Shown piece by piece: positions 8,671 through 17,202 of a stretch of 48,139 nt of DNA (position 1 is the stretch's first letter; the number at the start of each line of letters is the position of its first letter). Origin of the DNA: Pedobacter panaciterrae. Its GTDB lineage: Bacteria; Bacteroidota; Bacteroidia; Sphingobacteriales; Sphingobacteriaceae. A program made the position numbers and the translations under genes. The stretch is taken from positions 1 to 48,139 of the forward strand of contig NZ_LGEL01000052.1 in the NCBI RefSeq assembly GCF_001636695.1, given 5' to 3'. Under the pieces are notes generated by a model, which worked only from the letters and a program-made list of their open reading frames with translations, did not search any database and was not told the origin of the DNA.

Positions 8671-9784
8671 TTACCTCTCTTCTTTCTTAACAATTTTATA
8701 TGTAATAGTTGTTATTGCCTTTATTAAGGGATGGCATAGCCTGATTTATTTTAAGTCTTCAGAGAGAGAAGGAAGAACCAGTGTATCAATACTGGTCGCC
8801 GCACGTAATGAAGAAACAAATATTTCGAAAACGATTGACGATCTGCTTGCTCAAAATTATAACAAAGAGCTTACAGAAATTATCTTTATTGATGATCATT
8901 CTACAGATCGGACAGCTGAAATCATAAGGTCATACGAAAACAGGAGTGTGAAATTAATTTGCCTTAATGAGAATCAAGCATTAAACTCATATAAAAAAAA
9001 GGCGATACAAACGGCTATAGGGCAGTCCACAGGTACATTGATAATTACTACGGATGCCGACTGCAGAATGGGCCCTGATTGGCTAAAGACGATCATTCAG
9101 TTTTATGAAGCTGGGAATTATAAGATGATTTCTTCACCGGTTGCCTATTTCCAGGAGAAAAGTTTCTTTGAACGTGCTCAATCGCTGGAATTTCTTTACC
9201 TGATAGGTTTAGGCGCTTCAACAATAGGTAATAAGCAACCCTCTACCTGTAACGGTGCCAACTTAGCTTATGAAAAGGAAGCTTTTTATGAGGTAGGCGG
9301 GTTTAAAGGAATTGATGACCTTGCTTCGGGAGACGATGAATTACTTTTGCATAAAATTGCGGCCCGTTTTGATAACAATATTGGATTTTTAAAGAACAGA
9401 GATGCTATCGTTTATACGCATGCAAAACCTAATTTAAAAGAGTTTATTCAGCAGAGGAAACGTTGGGCTTCCAAGAGTACCAGATATAAAAATAAGTCGA
9501 TCATTGTTCTTGGTGTTTGTATATGGTTGTTTAATCTAAGTGTACTTCTGAACTTGGGCATCGGCTTATTTATAAGCTTTTATTTTAAGATTGCTATCTT
9601 TCAAATACTGGCAAAAATCATAGTTGAATTCTTATTTTTATACGATGTGACGGGGTTTGCAAGAAGGCGAAAATTATTACTGCTGCTGCCTGTGCTAAAT
9701 ATATTACATATGGTATACATCGTTTATATTGGTATTGCCGGTAACTCCGGTAAATATAACTGGAAAGGGAGAATGGTAAAATAG
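8648..9784 (+). CDS. family 2 glycosyltransferase, membrane-bound
   Basis: A 378-residue processive-type GT2 enzyme. One N-terminal helix (about residues 6-28) is followed by the GT-A domain: SILVAARNEETN (48-59), IDDHSTD (81-87), the DxD-like TDADC (135-139), the acid motif GDDE (228-231) and QQRKRW (268-273), equivalent to the QxxRW box. Two or three C-terminal helices follow. The nucleotide sugar and acceptor cannot be told. The start is TTG at 8648 inside the flippase-like gene; the stop overlaps the next GTG by one base. Confidence 0.85.
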   Translation: MEIFSAVSYLSSFLTILYVIVVIAFIKGWHSLIYFKSSEREGRTSVSILVAARNEETNISKTIDDLLAQNYNKELTEIIFIDDHSTDRTAEIIRSYENRSVKLICLNENQALNSYKKKAIQTAIGQSTGTLIITTDADCRMGPDWLKTIIQFYEAGNYKMISSPVAYFQEKSFFERAQSLEFLYLIGLGASTIGNKQPSTCNGANLAYEKEAFYEVGGFKGIDDLASGDDELLLHKIAARFDNNIGFLKNRDAIVYTHAKPNLKEFIQQRKRWASKSTRYKNKSIIVLGVCIWLFNLSVLLNLGIGLFISFYFKIAIFQILAKIIVEFLFLYDVTGFARRRKLLLLLPVLNILHMVYIVYIGIAGNSGKYNWKGRMVK

Positions 9785-10875
9785 TGGAAGTAAACAATAG
9801 CCCTTCAAGAAAAGTCTGGAGACGGTTTAGGAAAAATAAACTGGCCTTTGGAGGGTTGTTATTTATTGTCTTGCTTATTATTATGGGGATTCTCGGTTAT
9901 GCCATCATTCCCGATCAAACACCGAATGCCAATACTATGCACCTTCAGCTTACAAATAAGAAGCCCGGCAGAACCTTTGAATTTTTAATCATCAGTCGAA
10001 ATAAGAACATTCAGAAGGTTAATTTCTTTGAGAAAATGTTTTACGGACAGGAAGCAGATTTTAAGAGTATACCGATAACTTCTTATCGTGAAAGACAGGG
10101 CAAAGTTTATGCAAGGGAATATATTGGCGATGATGAGCAGGCAGATGAAACCAGTTATCCTTTGGTTGGCAGAAATAATCGTTATACACAAACGTTTTGG
10201 CTTGGAACGGATGTTTATGGGCGTGACCTGTTATCCAGGTTGATCCTGGGGATTCGTGTGTCGCTATCCGTAGGATTAATGGCGGTACTTATTTCTTTAT
10301 TTATCGGAGTTAGTTTGGGGGCTTTAGCAGGTTATTTTGGAGGTAAAACCGATGTGGCCATCAGCTGGTTTATGAATGTGATCTGGTCGTTGCCATCATT
10401 GTTACTGGTTATTGCGATTTCTTTTGCCCTTGGTAAAGGATTCTGGCAGATATTTATAGCTGTGGGCCTATCTACCTGGGTTGATGTAGCGCGTTTAGTT
10501 CGCGGACAGGTAATGGCATTAAAGGAGGTAGAATTCGTAGAGGCAGCAAAAGCACTAGGGTATTCAACTCCAAGAACCATAATAAAGCATATCCTGCCCA
10601 ATATTGCAGGGCCAATACTTGTTGTAGCTTCAGCAAATTTCGCCTCGGCAATACTCTTAGAAACTGGGTTGAGTTTTTTGGGTTTTGGTGCACAACCGCC
10701 GATGGCCAGTTGGGGAGGTATGATTAAAGAACATTACGGATACATTATTATGGATGCTGCATATCTGGCTATTTTACCAGGACTTGCAATTATGCTTACC
10801 GTATATGCGTTTAATTTATTAGCTATTGGATTAAGAGATGCATTTGATGTAAAGTCGCAAAATATCTCAGTATAG
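9784..10875 (+). CDS. OppC/DppC-type ABC transporter permease
   Basis: A 363-residue inner-membrane permease of the dipeptide/oligopeptide/nickel importer family. Helix 1 (about 22-42) is followed by a long periplasmic stretch (about 45-130), then five helices carrying the DPP permease domain with the EAA loop (EAAKALGYSTPRTIIKHILP) that docks on the ATPase. The conserved GTDVYGRDLLSRL segment precedes helix 2. It begins with GTG in the TAGTG overlap with the GT2 gene. No OppB, ATPase or binding-protein gene is adjacent, so its partners lie elsewhere. Confidence 0.88.
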   Translation: MEVNNSPSRKVWRRFRKNKLAFGGLLFIVLLIIMGILGYAIIPDQTPNANTMHLQLTNKKPGRTFEFLIISRNKNIQKVNFFEKMFYGQEADFKSIPITSYRERQGKVYAREYIGDDEQADETSYPLVGRNNRYTQTFWLGTDVYGRDLLSRLILGIRVSLSVGLMAVLISLFIGVSLGALAGYFGGKTDVAISWFMNVIWSLPSLLLVIAISFALGKGFWQIFIAVGLSTWVDVARLVRGQVMALKEVEFVEAAKALGYSTPRTIIKHILPNIAGPILVVASANFASAILLETGLSFLGFGAQPPMASWGGMIKEHYGYIIMDAAYLAILPGLAIMLTVYAFNLLAIGLRDAFDVKSQNISV

Positions 10876-10894
10876 CTGCTACTATTAAATTTAC

Positions 10895-10902
10895 TAACTT
10901 TG
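10895..10902 (+). promoter_or_regulatory. Bacteroidetes -7 promoter element (TAACTTTG)
   Basis: TAACTTTG matches TAnnTTTG and ends 7 bases before the rnhB ATG at 10910, so the message would be nearly or wholly leaderless. Confidence 0.5.
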
Positions 10903-10909
10903 TTGTAAT

Positions 10910-11521
10910 ATGCTATTGAACTGTTATCAGAATGAATTATTAGAGGCCGGATGTGATGAGGCAGGAAGAGGTTGTTTGGCTGGGCCTGTATATGCTGCCG
11001 CAGTAATTTTACCCCCTGATTTTATTGCCGGCGAGTTAACCGATTCTAAAAAGCTGACACATAAACAGCGTTGTAATTTAAGAGTAATCATAGAGAAAGA
11101 AGCAATCGCATGGGCAGTAGCAGAAGTTGATCACTTGGAGATAGACAAAATTAACATTCTTAATGCGTCTTTTCTTGCAATGCACAGAGCAGTAGAAAAG
11201 CTAACGGTAAAGCCTCAATACCTAAGTATAGATGGGAATCGTTTTAAAGCATATCCAAATATTCCTCATACCTGTATTGTTAAAGGAGATGGTAAGTATT
11301 TAAATATTGCAGCAGCATCAATTCTTGCTAAAACTCATAGAGATGAGTTTATGGAGAAGATCTCTCAGGAATATCCTCATTATCAGTGGCAGCAAAATAA
11401 AGGGTATCCAACAATAGTACATCGAATGGCAGCCTTAGAACATGGATTGTCGCCATTTCATCGTAAAACTTTTACAATTAGTAATCCACAACTAGCTCTA
11501 TTTTCCGAAAACGAAGGATAA
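10910..11521 (+). CDS. rnhB: ribonuclease HII
   Basis: RNase HII cuts the RNA strand of RNA-DNA hybrids and single ribonucleotides in DNA. The N-terminal signature CDEAGRGCLAGPV carries the catalytic D16 and E17 and the GR-G motif; further acidic residues lie in YLSIDGNRF and ILAKTHRDEFM. The 203-residue length is normal. A TAnnTTTG element lies immediately upstream. The GT4 gene follows after 18 bp. Confidence 0.96.
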   Translation: MLLNCYQNELLEAGCDEAGRGCLAGPVYAAAVILPPDFIAGELTDSKKLTHKQRCNLRVIIEKEAIAWAVAEVDHLEIDKINILNASFLAMHRAVEKLTVKPQYLSIDGNRFKAYPNIPHTCIVKGDGKYLNIAAASILAKTHRDEFMEKISQEYPHYQWQQNKGYPTIVHRMAALEHGLSPFHRKTFTISNPQLALFSENEG

Positions 11522-11539
11522 TTAGTATTTTCACATGAT

Positions 11540-12742
11540 TTGAAAGTATTAATTCTAACAAATAGGGTCCCCTTTCCGCCAAATAGCGGATATCCAATAG
11601 TAGTGTATAATACTATTAAGGGACTGCTACAGCTTGGCGTAGAAATTACCCTATTTAGCATTAACACCAATAAGCACAGAGTTGATGTTGATGATATTTA
11701 TGATCCTGTTTTTGACAGTATAAAATTTCACTCCTTTAGTCTGGATACTGAAGTCAATGTGTGGGGCGCATTATTTAATATTTTCTCTAATCAGTCCTAT
11801 AACGTTTCAAGATATTTTGACGATGATGCAGCTAAGTTACTTGAAGATATTTTAAGAGAGAGTGAATTTGATATTATTCAATTTGAGGGGCTTTTTGTAG
11901 TGCCCTATTTGGATGTTGTTAAAGAGAATAGTAAGGCAAAAGTGGTCTACAGAGCACATAATATAGAGTTTGACGTTTGGGAGCGCATTGCCAGAACTGA
12001 AAAATTTACACCAAGACGGAAATATTTACAATTTCTTGCCCGCCGTTTAAAGGTTTATGAAACCGAACAGATGAACAGATTTCATCAGGTTTTTGCCATA
12101 AGTGAGCAGGACAGGCAAAGTATTCTACGCTTTGGCTGCGAAACAGCACTTGAGGTCTTTCCGGTGGCATTAGACTTTGAAAAATATGTTACTGACTCTT
12201 CCAAAACCAGTTTCCCAACTTTGTTTCATTTAGGGGCTATGGACTGGCGACCTAATAAGGAGGGACTGGAATGGTTTCTTGATGAAATATGGCCCGATAT
12301 AGAAAAATTAAGCAGTGAACTACGTTTCTATATCGCAGGGAAAAATATGCCCAGAGAGTTTTTTGAATATGATTCTGAGAATCTGGTAGTAGAAGGCGAA
12401 ATTTTTGATGCAATAGAGTTTATAAACTCTAAGGCAATTATGATAGTTCCACTCCTGTCTGGTAGTGGAATGAGGGTGAAAATTATAGAGGGCATGGCTA
12501 TGAGTAAATGCATCATTGCAACCAGTATGGCAGCAGAAGGGATCAAGTGTGAACATGGTAAAGACATTCTTATAGCCAACACTGCAGATGAGTTTTACCG
12601 GTCTATTCTGCAATGCATAACTAACCCTAAGAAATGGCGTGAAATAGGCGAAAATGCAAGGAAAACGGTAGAACGGGATCACGACTTCTTTTCCATCTCT
12701 GAAAGGATGTTGAATATCTACCAAAAGTTAGCAAGTGCTTAA
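11540..12742 (+). CDS. family 4 glycosyltransferase
   Basis: A 400-residue soluble GT-B enzyme. The N-terminal Rossmann part contains [12 protein letters not shown] (about residues 8-19) and the acceptor-side [12 protein letters not shown]; the C-terminal part has the donor-binding region [19 protein letters not shown] and the E-x7-E-like stretch [13 protein letters not shown]. Such enzymes build LPS, capsule or glycolipids; donor and acceptor are not inferable. TTG at 11540 is the start: it gives the standard beta-strand beginning MKVLILTNR, and the nearby ATG at 11535 is out of frame. Confidence 0.85.
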   Translation: MKVLILTNRVPFPPNSGYPIVVYNTIKGLLQLGVEITLFSINTNKHRVDVDDIYDPVFDSIKFHSFSLDTEVNVWGALFNIFSNQSYNVSRYFDDDAAKLLEDILRESEFDIIQFEGLFVVPYLDVVKENSKAKVVYRAHNIEFDVWERIARTEKFTPRRKYLQFLARRLKVYETEQMNRFHQVFAISEQDRQSILRFGCETALEVFPVALDFEKYVTDSSKTSFPTLFHLGAMDWRPNKEGLEWFLDEIWPDIEKLSSELRFYIAGKNMPREFFEYDSENLVVEGEIFDAIEFINSKAIMIVPLLSGSGMRVKIIEGMAMSKCIIATSMAAEGIKCEHGKDILIANTADEFYRSILQCITNPKKWREIGENARKTVERDHDFFSISERMLNIYQKLASA

Positions 12743-12750
12743 ATTTTATA

Positions 12751-12758
12751 TACCTTTG
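12751..12758 (+). promoter_or_regulatory. Bacteroidetes -7 promoter element (TACCTTTG)
   Basis: TACCTTTG matches TAnnTTTG, 25 bases before the gcvT ATG. No good -33 TTTG is visible. Confidence 0.5.
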
Positions 12759-12783
12759 CCCACGTTTTTACAGATATATTAAT

Positions 12784-13863
12784 ATGAAGAATACCGCATT
12801 AACAGATAAACACATCTCTTTAGGGGCTAAAATGGTGCCATTTGCAGGGTATAATATGCCCGTTCAGTACGAAGGTATAAATGCAGAGCATGCTGTGGTT
12901 AGAACCAGCGTGGGCGTTTTTGACGTTAGCCATATGGGCGAATTTATTTTAAAGGGTGAAAATGCGCTAGACCTAATTCAACGTGTTACCAGCAATGATG
13001 CTTCAAAACTTTATGATGGAAAAGTACAGTATTCTTGCCTTCCAAACGAAGATGGGGGTATTATTGATGACTTATTAGTTTATCGCATAGATGAAAAAAC
13101 CTATATGCTGGTAGTTAATGCATCTAATATAGATAAGGACTGGAACTGGATTCAAAAATTCAATGATAAAGGTGTAGAGATGCATAATATTTCTGATAAA
13201 ACATCTTTACTTGCAATACAAGGTCCTAAAGCAGCTGAGGCATTACAAGGATTAACAGATGTTGATCTTGCTTCTATGGAGTATTATAACTTTGTCAAAG
13301 GGACATTTGCAGGTGTAGATAATGTTGTGATTTCAGCAACAGGTTATACAGGTGCGGGTGGTTTCGAGATCTATTTTGATAATGAACACGCTGATAAAAT
13401 CTGGGATGCAATTTTTGAAGCCGGTAAACCCTTCAATATGAAGCCTATTGGTTTAGGTGCCCGTGATACCTTACGTTTAGAAATGGGTTTCTGTTTATAT
13501 GGAAATGATATTGATGATACCACTTCTCCAATTGAAGCGGGTTTGGGTTGGATTACTAAATTTACTAAGAAATTTACCAACTCTGATGCCTTACTAGCTC
13601 AAAAAGAAGCTGGTATTACACGTAAACTTATAGGATTTGAAATGATCGACAGGGGAATTCCTCGTCATGATTATGAAATAGTTGATTCAGAAGGTAATGT
13701 AATTGGTAAAGTTACTTCTGGGACTCAATCTCCATCTTTGCAAAAAGCGATAGGAATGGGATACATAGCAAAAGGTATGGATAAAGAAGGAACTGAGATT
13801 TTTATCAATATCCGTAACAATAAAATTAAAGCCAAAGTAGTTAAATTCCCTTTTTACAAATAA
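12784..13863 (+). CDS. gcvT: glycine cleavage system aminomethyltransferase (T protein)
   Basis: GcvT transfers the methylene group from the lipoyl-bound aminomethyl intermediate to tetrahydrofolate and releases ammonia. The 359-residue protein begins with [24 protein letters not shown]-type sequence (about 5-28), and contains HMGEF (folate site region), the [11 protein letters not shown] segment, and [18 protein letters not shown]. Length and motifs are complete. The other glycine-cleavage genes (gcvP, gcvH) are not adjacent. Own promoter element at 12751-12758. Confidence 0.95.
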   Translation: MKNTALTDKHISLGAKMVPFAGYNMPVQYEGINAEHAVVRTSVGVFDVSHMGEFILKGENALDLIQRVTSNDASKLYDGKVQYSCLPNEDGGIIDDLLVYRIDEKTYMLVVNASNIDKDWNWIQKFNDKGVEMHNISDKTSLLAIQGPKAAEALQGLTDVDLASMEYYNFVKGTFAGVDNVVISATGYTGAGGFEIYFDNEHADKIWDAIFEAGKPFNMKPIGLGARDTLRLEMGFCLYGNDIDDTTSPIEAGLGWITKFTKKFTNSDALLAQKEAGITRKLIGFEMIDRGIPRHDYEIVDSEGNVIGKVTSGTQSPSLQKAIGMGYIAKGMDKEGTEIFINIRNNKIKAKVVKFPFYK

Positions 13864-13883
13864 AAGCCATACCCCAATTGTCA

Positions 13884-14612
13884 ATGCATAAAAGTATAGA
13901 AGTTTGTTTAACGCCTGCATTATTAGATTTATACGCTATTGAAGATAGTATTGTAGTAGTTATTGATGTACTGAGAGCTACATCATCCATCGTATATGGA
14001 ATAGATAATGGTGCAACAGCAATTATACCCGTAGCAAACGTAGAAGATTGCCTTAACTATTCAGATAAAGGATTTTTATTGGCGGCCGAGCGCGACGGAC
14101 AGGTAGTGGAAGGATATGATTTCGGAAATTCGCCCTTCTCTTATACAACTGAAAAGGTTGGAGGTAAAACTATAGTACTTACAACTACGAATGGTACAAA
14201 GGCCCTTCATATGGCAAGAAAAAGAGCGCATCAGGTCGTGATGGGCTCTTTTTTAAACTTACAATCTCTGTGCAACTGGCTTAAAACTCAGGATAAAAGT
14301 GTTCTGCTACTTTGTGCCGGATGGAAAGATAAATTCAATCTCGAAGATACATTGTTTGCAGGAGCGGTAGTTGCCGAACTGCGCAAGGATTTCACTCATT
14401 TCGACGATTCTTCAGTAGCAGCAGAAGACCTTTATAAACTGGCTAAAGGTAATTTAAGAACTTACCTTCATAAGTCTTCACATAGCCACAGGCTTGCCGA
14501 ATTAAATATAGAAGAAGATGTGAAGTTCTGCTTGCAGTTAGATCTTTGTCAGGCTATTCCAGTTATGGATGGAGATGCTTTAGTTTCTCTAAAAGTTACT
14601 CCAGTTCTTTAA
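13884..14612 (+). CDS. comB: ComB-family 2-phosphosulfolactate phosphatase
   Basis: A 242-residue member of the ComB family, which in methanogens removes phosphate from 2-phosphosulfolactate on the way to coenzyme M. Family motifs are present: VVIDVLRATSSI (near residue 25), GNSPFSY, TTNGTKAL and the CAGWKDKFNLEDTLFAGA block. Bacteroidetes do not make coenzyme M, so the natural substrate here is uncertain, possibly another sulfonate phosphate. ATG at 13884 is preferred over an in-frame TTG at 13878. The 3' end overlaps the convergent patatin gene by 17 bp. Confidence 0.85.
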   Translation: MHKSIEVCLTPALLDLYAIEDSIVVVIDVLRATSSIVYGIDNGATAIIPVANVEDCLNYSDKGFLLAAERDGQVVEGYDFGNSPFSYTTEKVGGKTIVLTTTNGTKALHMARKRAHQVVMGSFLNLQSLCNWLKTQDKSVLLLCAGWKDKFNLEDTLFAGAVVAELRKDFTHFDDSSVAAEDLYKLAKGNLRTYLHKSSHSHRLAELNIEEDVKFCLQLDLCQAIPVMDGDALVSLKVTPVL

Positions 14613-15387
14613 TCGGAACCTTTAACAGATTTTTGAGGCTTTCATTGCTTTGAATGGTTTTTAAGGTTTCTTCATATGCAAGCCAGTAGATAGTTTCTGC
14701 TTTTTTCATATCAAAAGTACTTATTTCGCCCATTCCCTTTGGTTCAATCAAGACGTTACAAAAAGCAGCTTTTTCTTCCATGTCTTTATTTACAGACATT
14801 AGCCCTGCTCTTGCCATTAGAGCGGTAATGTTAGTAATCTTTTCAACAGGTTTTAAGTGGTTGCACGACGATCCGATAATAAAATCACAGTTGTTTAATA
14901 AAGGTTCAACAGGGAAGTTGTTTAAAATTCCACCATCAACATACATCTCATGATCTATCATAATCGGTTTAAATATTCCCGGAATACAACTCGATGCCTG
15001 AATGGTCCTGATCAGAGGGCCTTTGTCAAAATACACCAGTTCTCCTTTACTGAAATTAGTGGTAGTAATGGTAAGAGGGATTTTAAGGCTTTCAATTCTA
15101 TCGTCAGGAAAATATTCTTTGAATAAACTAGATGTATTTTCAATATTGATTAAGCCGAGGGAGCCAACTGCCGGCCTTAGGAATTTTAACAGTTTAGTTT
15201 TTATAAAAATATTTAAAGCATCTTCCGGATCAATGCCTGAAGCGAATAATGCTCCCGCAATTGAACCTGCACTGGTTCCGCTAATGTGACTAAACTTAAT
15301 ACCAGCATTTCCAAATGCCTTTAAAACACCTAAGTGCGCAATCCCCCTGATTCCGCCACCAGACAATACAATTCCAATTTTAGTCAT
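14596..15387 (-). CDS. patatin-like phospholipase (RssA type)
   Basis: A 263-residue lipid acyl hydrolase of the patatin family. The oxyanion motif GGGIRG is at residues 10-15, the nucleophile motif GTSAG at 37-41 (Ser39) and the second catalytic residue in DGG at 151-153 (Asp151), so the Ser-Asp dyad is complete. No signal peptide is seen, so it is probably cytoplasmic or peripheral. It lies 6 bp downstream of gldB on the same strand, probably in one transcript. Confidence 0.9.
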   Translation of the reverse strand: MTKIGIVLSGGGIRGIAHLGVLKAFGNAGIKFSHISGTSAGSIAGALFASGIDPEDALNIFIKTKLLKFLRPAVGSLGLINIENTSSLFKEYFPDDRIESLKIPLTITTTNFSKGELVYFDKGPLIRTIQASSCIPGIFKPIMIDHEMYVDGGILNNFPVEPLLNNCDFIIGSSCNHLKPVEKITNITALMARAGLMSVNKDMEEKAAFCNVLIEPKGMGEISTFDMKKAETIYWLAYEETLKTIQSNESLKNLLKVPIKELE

Positions 15388-15393
15388 TTAGTG

Positions 15394-16437
15394 TTATTTA
15401 GGTTTGTACTTTGATAAATTTAATATTTTTTGAGCATCATGTTCAGCCATTAGTTGTTGCAAAGTAATAGCTTTATTCTCCTCCATGTATTTTCTTACAA
15501 TCTGCCAACCAGTCCAAATACCTAGTTTAGGTGCAGATTCGTTTTTCTCTCCAAGTCCGGGAGTAAAAGGCCCTTCGCTTAAAAGCACCTGTATTTTTTG
15601 ATAATCGGTTTCAAATAATAAGTTATTCTGAAGATAGTAAGCCCATATATCGCTTTCAAAGGTCTTACACCAGTCTAAATGTTTTTGAGTATATCCTATC
15701 TTAACTGAATCCGGAACTTTATCGGCAAGTACCTTATCCATAAAATACAAAATTTTTCCGTTATGGATCATCTTTGAAAGTAAAGTCCTGTCTTCATCAC
15801 GTTCATGGAACAATTCTTCACGGGCATAAGTTTCAGCTATTCGTGGAATAATATATTCAGGAGTAAAACGTCGGGAAAGGTAAGTTGGAACACTTTGTAC
15901 TATAGCCTTGTAAAATTTGCTGTCTTTTCCCATGAACATGTCCAGGCCAATACCCACATAGTTATCGCCAATTGGCATCTGTACTGCAAAGCCAGAAACA
16001 AAAGAGATAAACTGTGGTACCTTTGCTTTGGGGTAATAGTGAAGGATATATTTAAAAGTTTCAGATAAGTCTTTTTCTACAGGTTTAATGTCTTTAAAAA
16101 CGCTATCTACCTCTTTGCTTAAGTCTGTATAGGCAGAATCCTGATATAGAGTAGTTAAAATTTCCTGATTTGTATAATCAAAATTACCAACTATCTTGTG
16201 TACATAATCATCGTAAAAAGCACTATATTTCTTAGTCAGGAATTCATTAGTCTCGTTAAGGTTTTTAGATTTTCCGGCATATAGATCCTGGTCAAACCTG
16301 GCAATTTTTACATCCAAATGTATGTCGCTAACATCGGGTTTAGTACTTTGGGTGCACGAAACCAGCACTAAAGAAAAAAAAGCGGTCACAAATAGAAAAA
16401 ATAGATAGCTTTGATGAAATTTTACGTTATATATCAT
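15394..16437 (-). CDS. gldB: gliding motility lipoprotein GldB
   Basis: A 347-residue lipoprotein with a signal sequence ending in LVLVSC (lipidated Cys28) and the GldB domain (IHLDVKIARFDQDLYAG, later YVGIGLDMFMGKDSKFY and the C-terminal TGWQIVRKYMEEN). GldB is essential for gliding and type IX secretion-linked movement in Flavobacterium; in Sphingobacteria its role is less clear. ATG at 16437 is chosen over a longer TTG start at 16467 because a TAnnTTTG promoter element lies between the two, at 16444-16451. No gldC is adjacent. Confidence 0.9.
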   Translation of the reverse strand: MIYNVKFHQSYLFFLFVTAFFSLVLVSCTQSTKPDVSDIHLDVKIARFDQDLYAGKSKNLNETNEFLTKKYSAFYDDYVHKIVGNFDYTNQEILTTLYQDSAYTDLSKEVDSVFKDIKPVEKDLSETFKYILHYYPKAKVPQFISFVSGFAVQMPIGDNYVGIGLDMFMGKDSKFYKAIVQSVPTYLSRRFTPEYIIPRIAETYAREELFHERDEDRTLLSKMIHNGKILYFMDKVLADKVPDSVKIGYTQKHLDWCKTFESDIWAYYLQNNLLFETDYQKIQVLLSEGPFTPGLGEKNESAPKLGIWTGWQIVRKYMEENKAITLQQLMAEHDAQKILNLSKYKPK

Positions 16438-16443
16438 TGTAAA

Positions 16444-16451
16444 CAAATATA
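16444..16451 (-). promoter_or_regulatory. Bacteroidetes -7 promoter element for gldB (TATATTTG)
   Basis: On the minus strand TATATTTG ends 6 bases before the gldB ATG. Transcription would begin at or next to the ATG, giving a leaderless message, and it rules out the longer TTG-started reading. Confidence 0.5.
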
Positions 16452-16499
16452 AAGTAAGTTTATTCAAGCTTCATAGGCATTAAAGGAAAATATATTAAT

Positions 16500-17162
16500 A
16501 TGAAACACACATTTATCGGGATATTATTGTTGTTTGTTACAGGAAGTGTTTTTGCACAGGATTCTTCATCTCCATATTATGGTTTCAGGCTAGGATTAAC
16601 GGCTCATCCAACAATAGGTTGGGTAAAACCACAAGTGGGTAAAAGCAATGGAGTTGCTCTTGGGTTTTCATATGGTTTAATGGGTGATTTTAATTTTGCA
16701 GAGAACTATAGTTTTGCAACCGGACTTACCATAACTACAATTAATGGTAAAAGTACACAGATAAGAAGTACTCAAACTACACCTGCAACACAAACTCCAT
16801 ATGAATTGAAATATAAACTTCAATATATAGAGGTGCCACTTACGGTTAAATTAAAAACAGTTAAGATTAATGATATCCGCTGGTACGGACAATTTGGATT
16901 GTCTAACGATTTTAATATTGGAGCAAAACAAGATGCTGATGTTGCAGGAAAATCAGTTTATAGAGATGAGAGTATTTCCAAGTCTATTAAATTATATCGC
17001 GCAGGGCTAATATTAGGAGCAGGTGCAGAATTTGACCTTAGAGGAAATGCAAGTATTGCCGCCGGATTAACCTATAACAACGGTTTTACAAATATTACCA
17101 CTGATAAAAATAATAATATCCGTAATCATTACTTAGGACTCAATTTCGGGGTTTTCTTTTAA
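16500..17162 (+). CDS. outer-membrane beta-barrel protein (PorT-like fold)
   Basis: A 220-residue protein with a signal peptide ending in VFAQ (about residue 20) and alternating amphipathic strands up to a final GLNFGVFF, typical of small outer-membrane barrels. The segment LQYIEVPLTVKLK resembles the conserved piece of the PorT / outer-membrane barrel family used in type IX secretion. Its position between gldB and nadE fits an envelope role. The link to PorT is only at fold level; it could be any small porin-family protein. Confidence 0.7.
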   Translation: MKHTFIGILLLFVTGSVFAQDSSSPYYGFRLGLTAHPTIGWVKPQVGKSNGVALGFSYGLMGDFNFAENYSFATGLTITTINGKSTQIRSTQTTPATQTPYELKYKLQYIEVPLTVKLKTVKINDIRWYGQFGLSNDFNIGAKQDADVAGKSVYRDESISKSIKLYRAGLILGAGAEFDLRGNASIAAGLTYNNGFTNITTDKNNNIRNHYLGLNFGVFF

Positions 17163-17202
17163 CATAATTTACTTAGCAGGACTTCCTATAATTAATAAGC
17201 TC

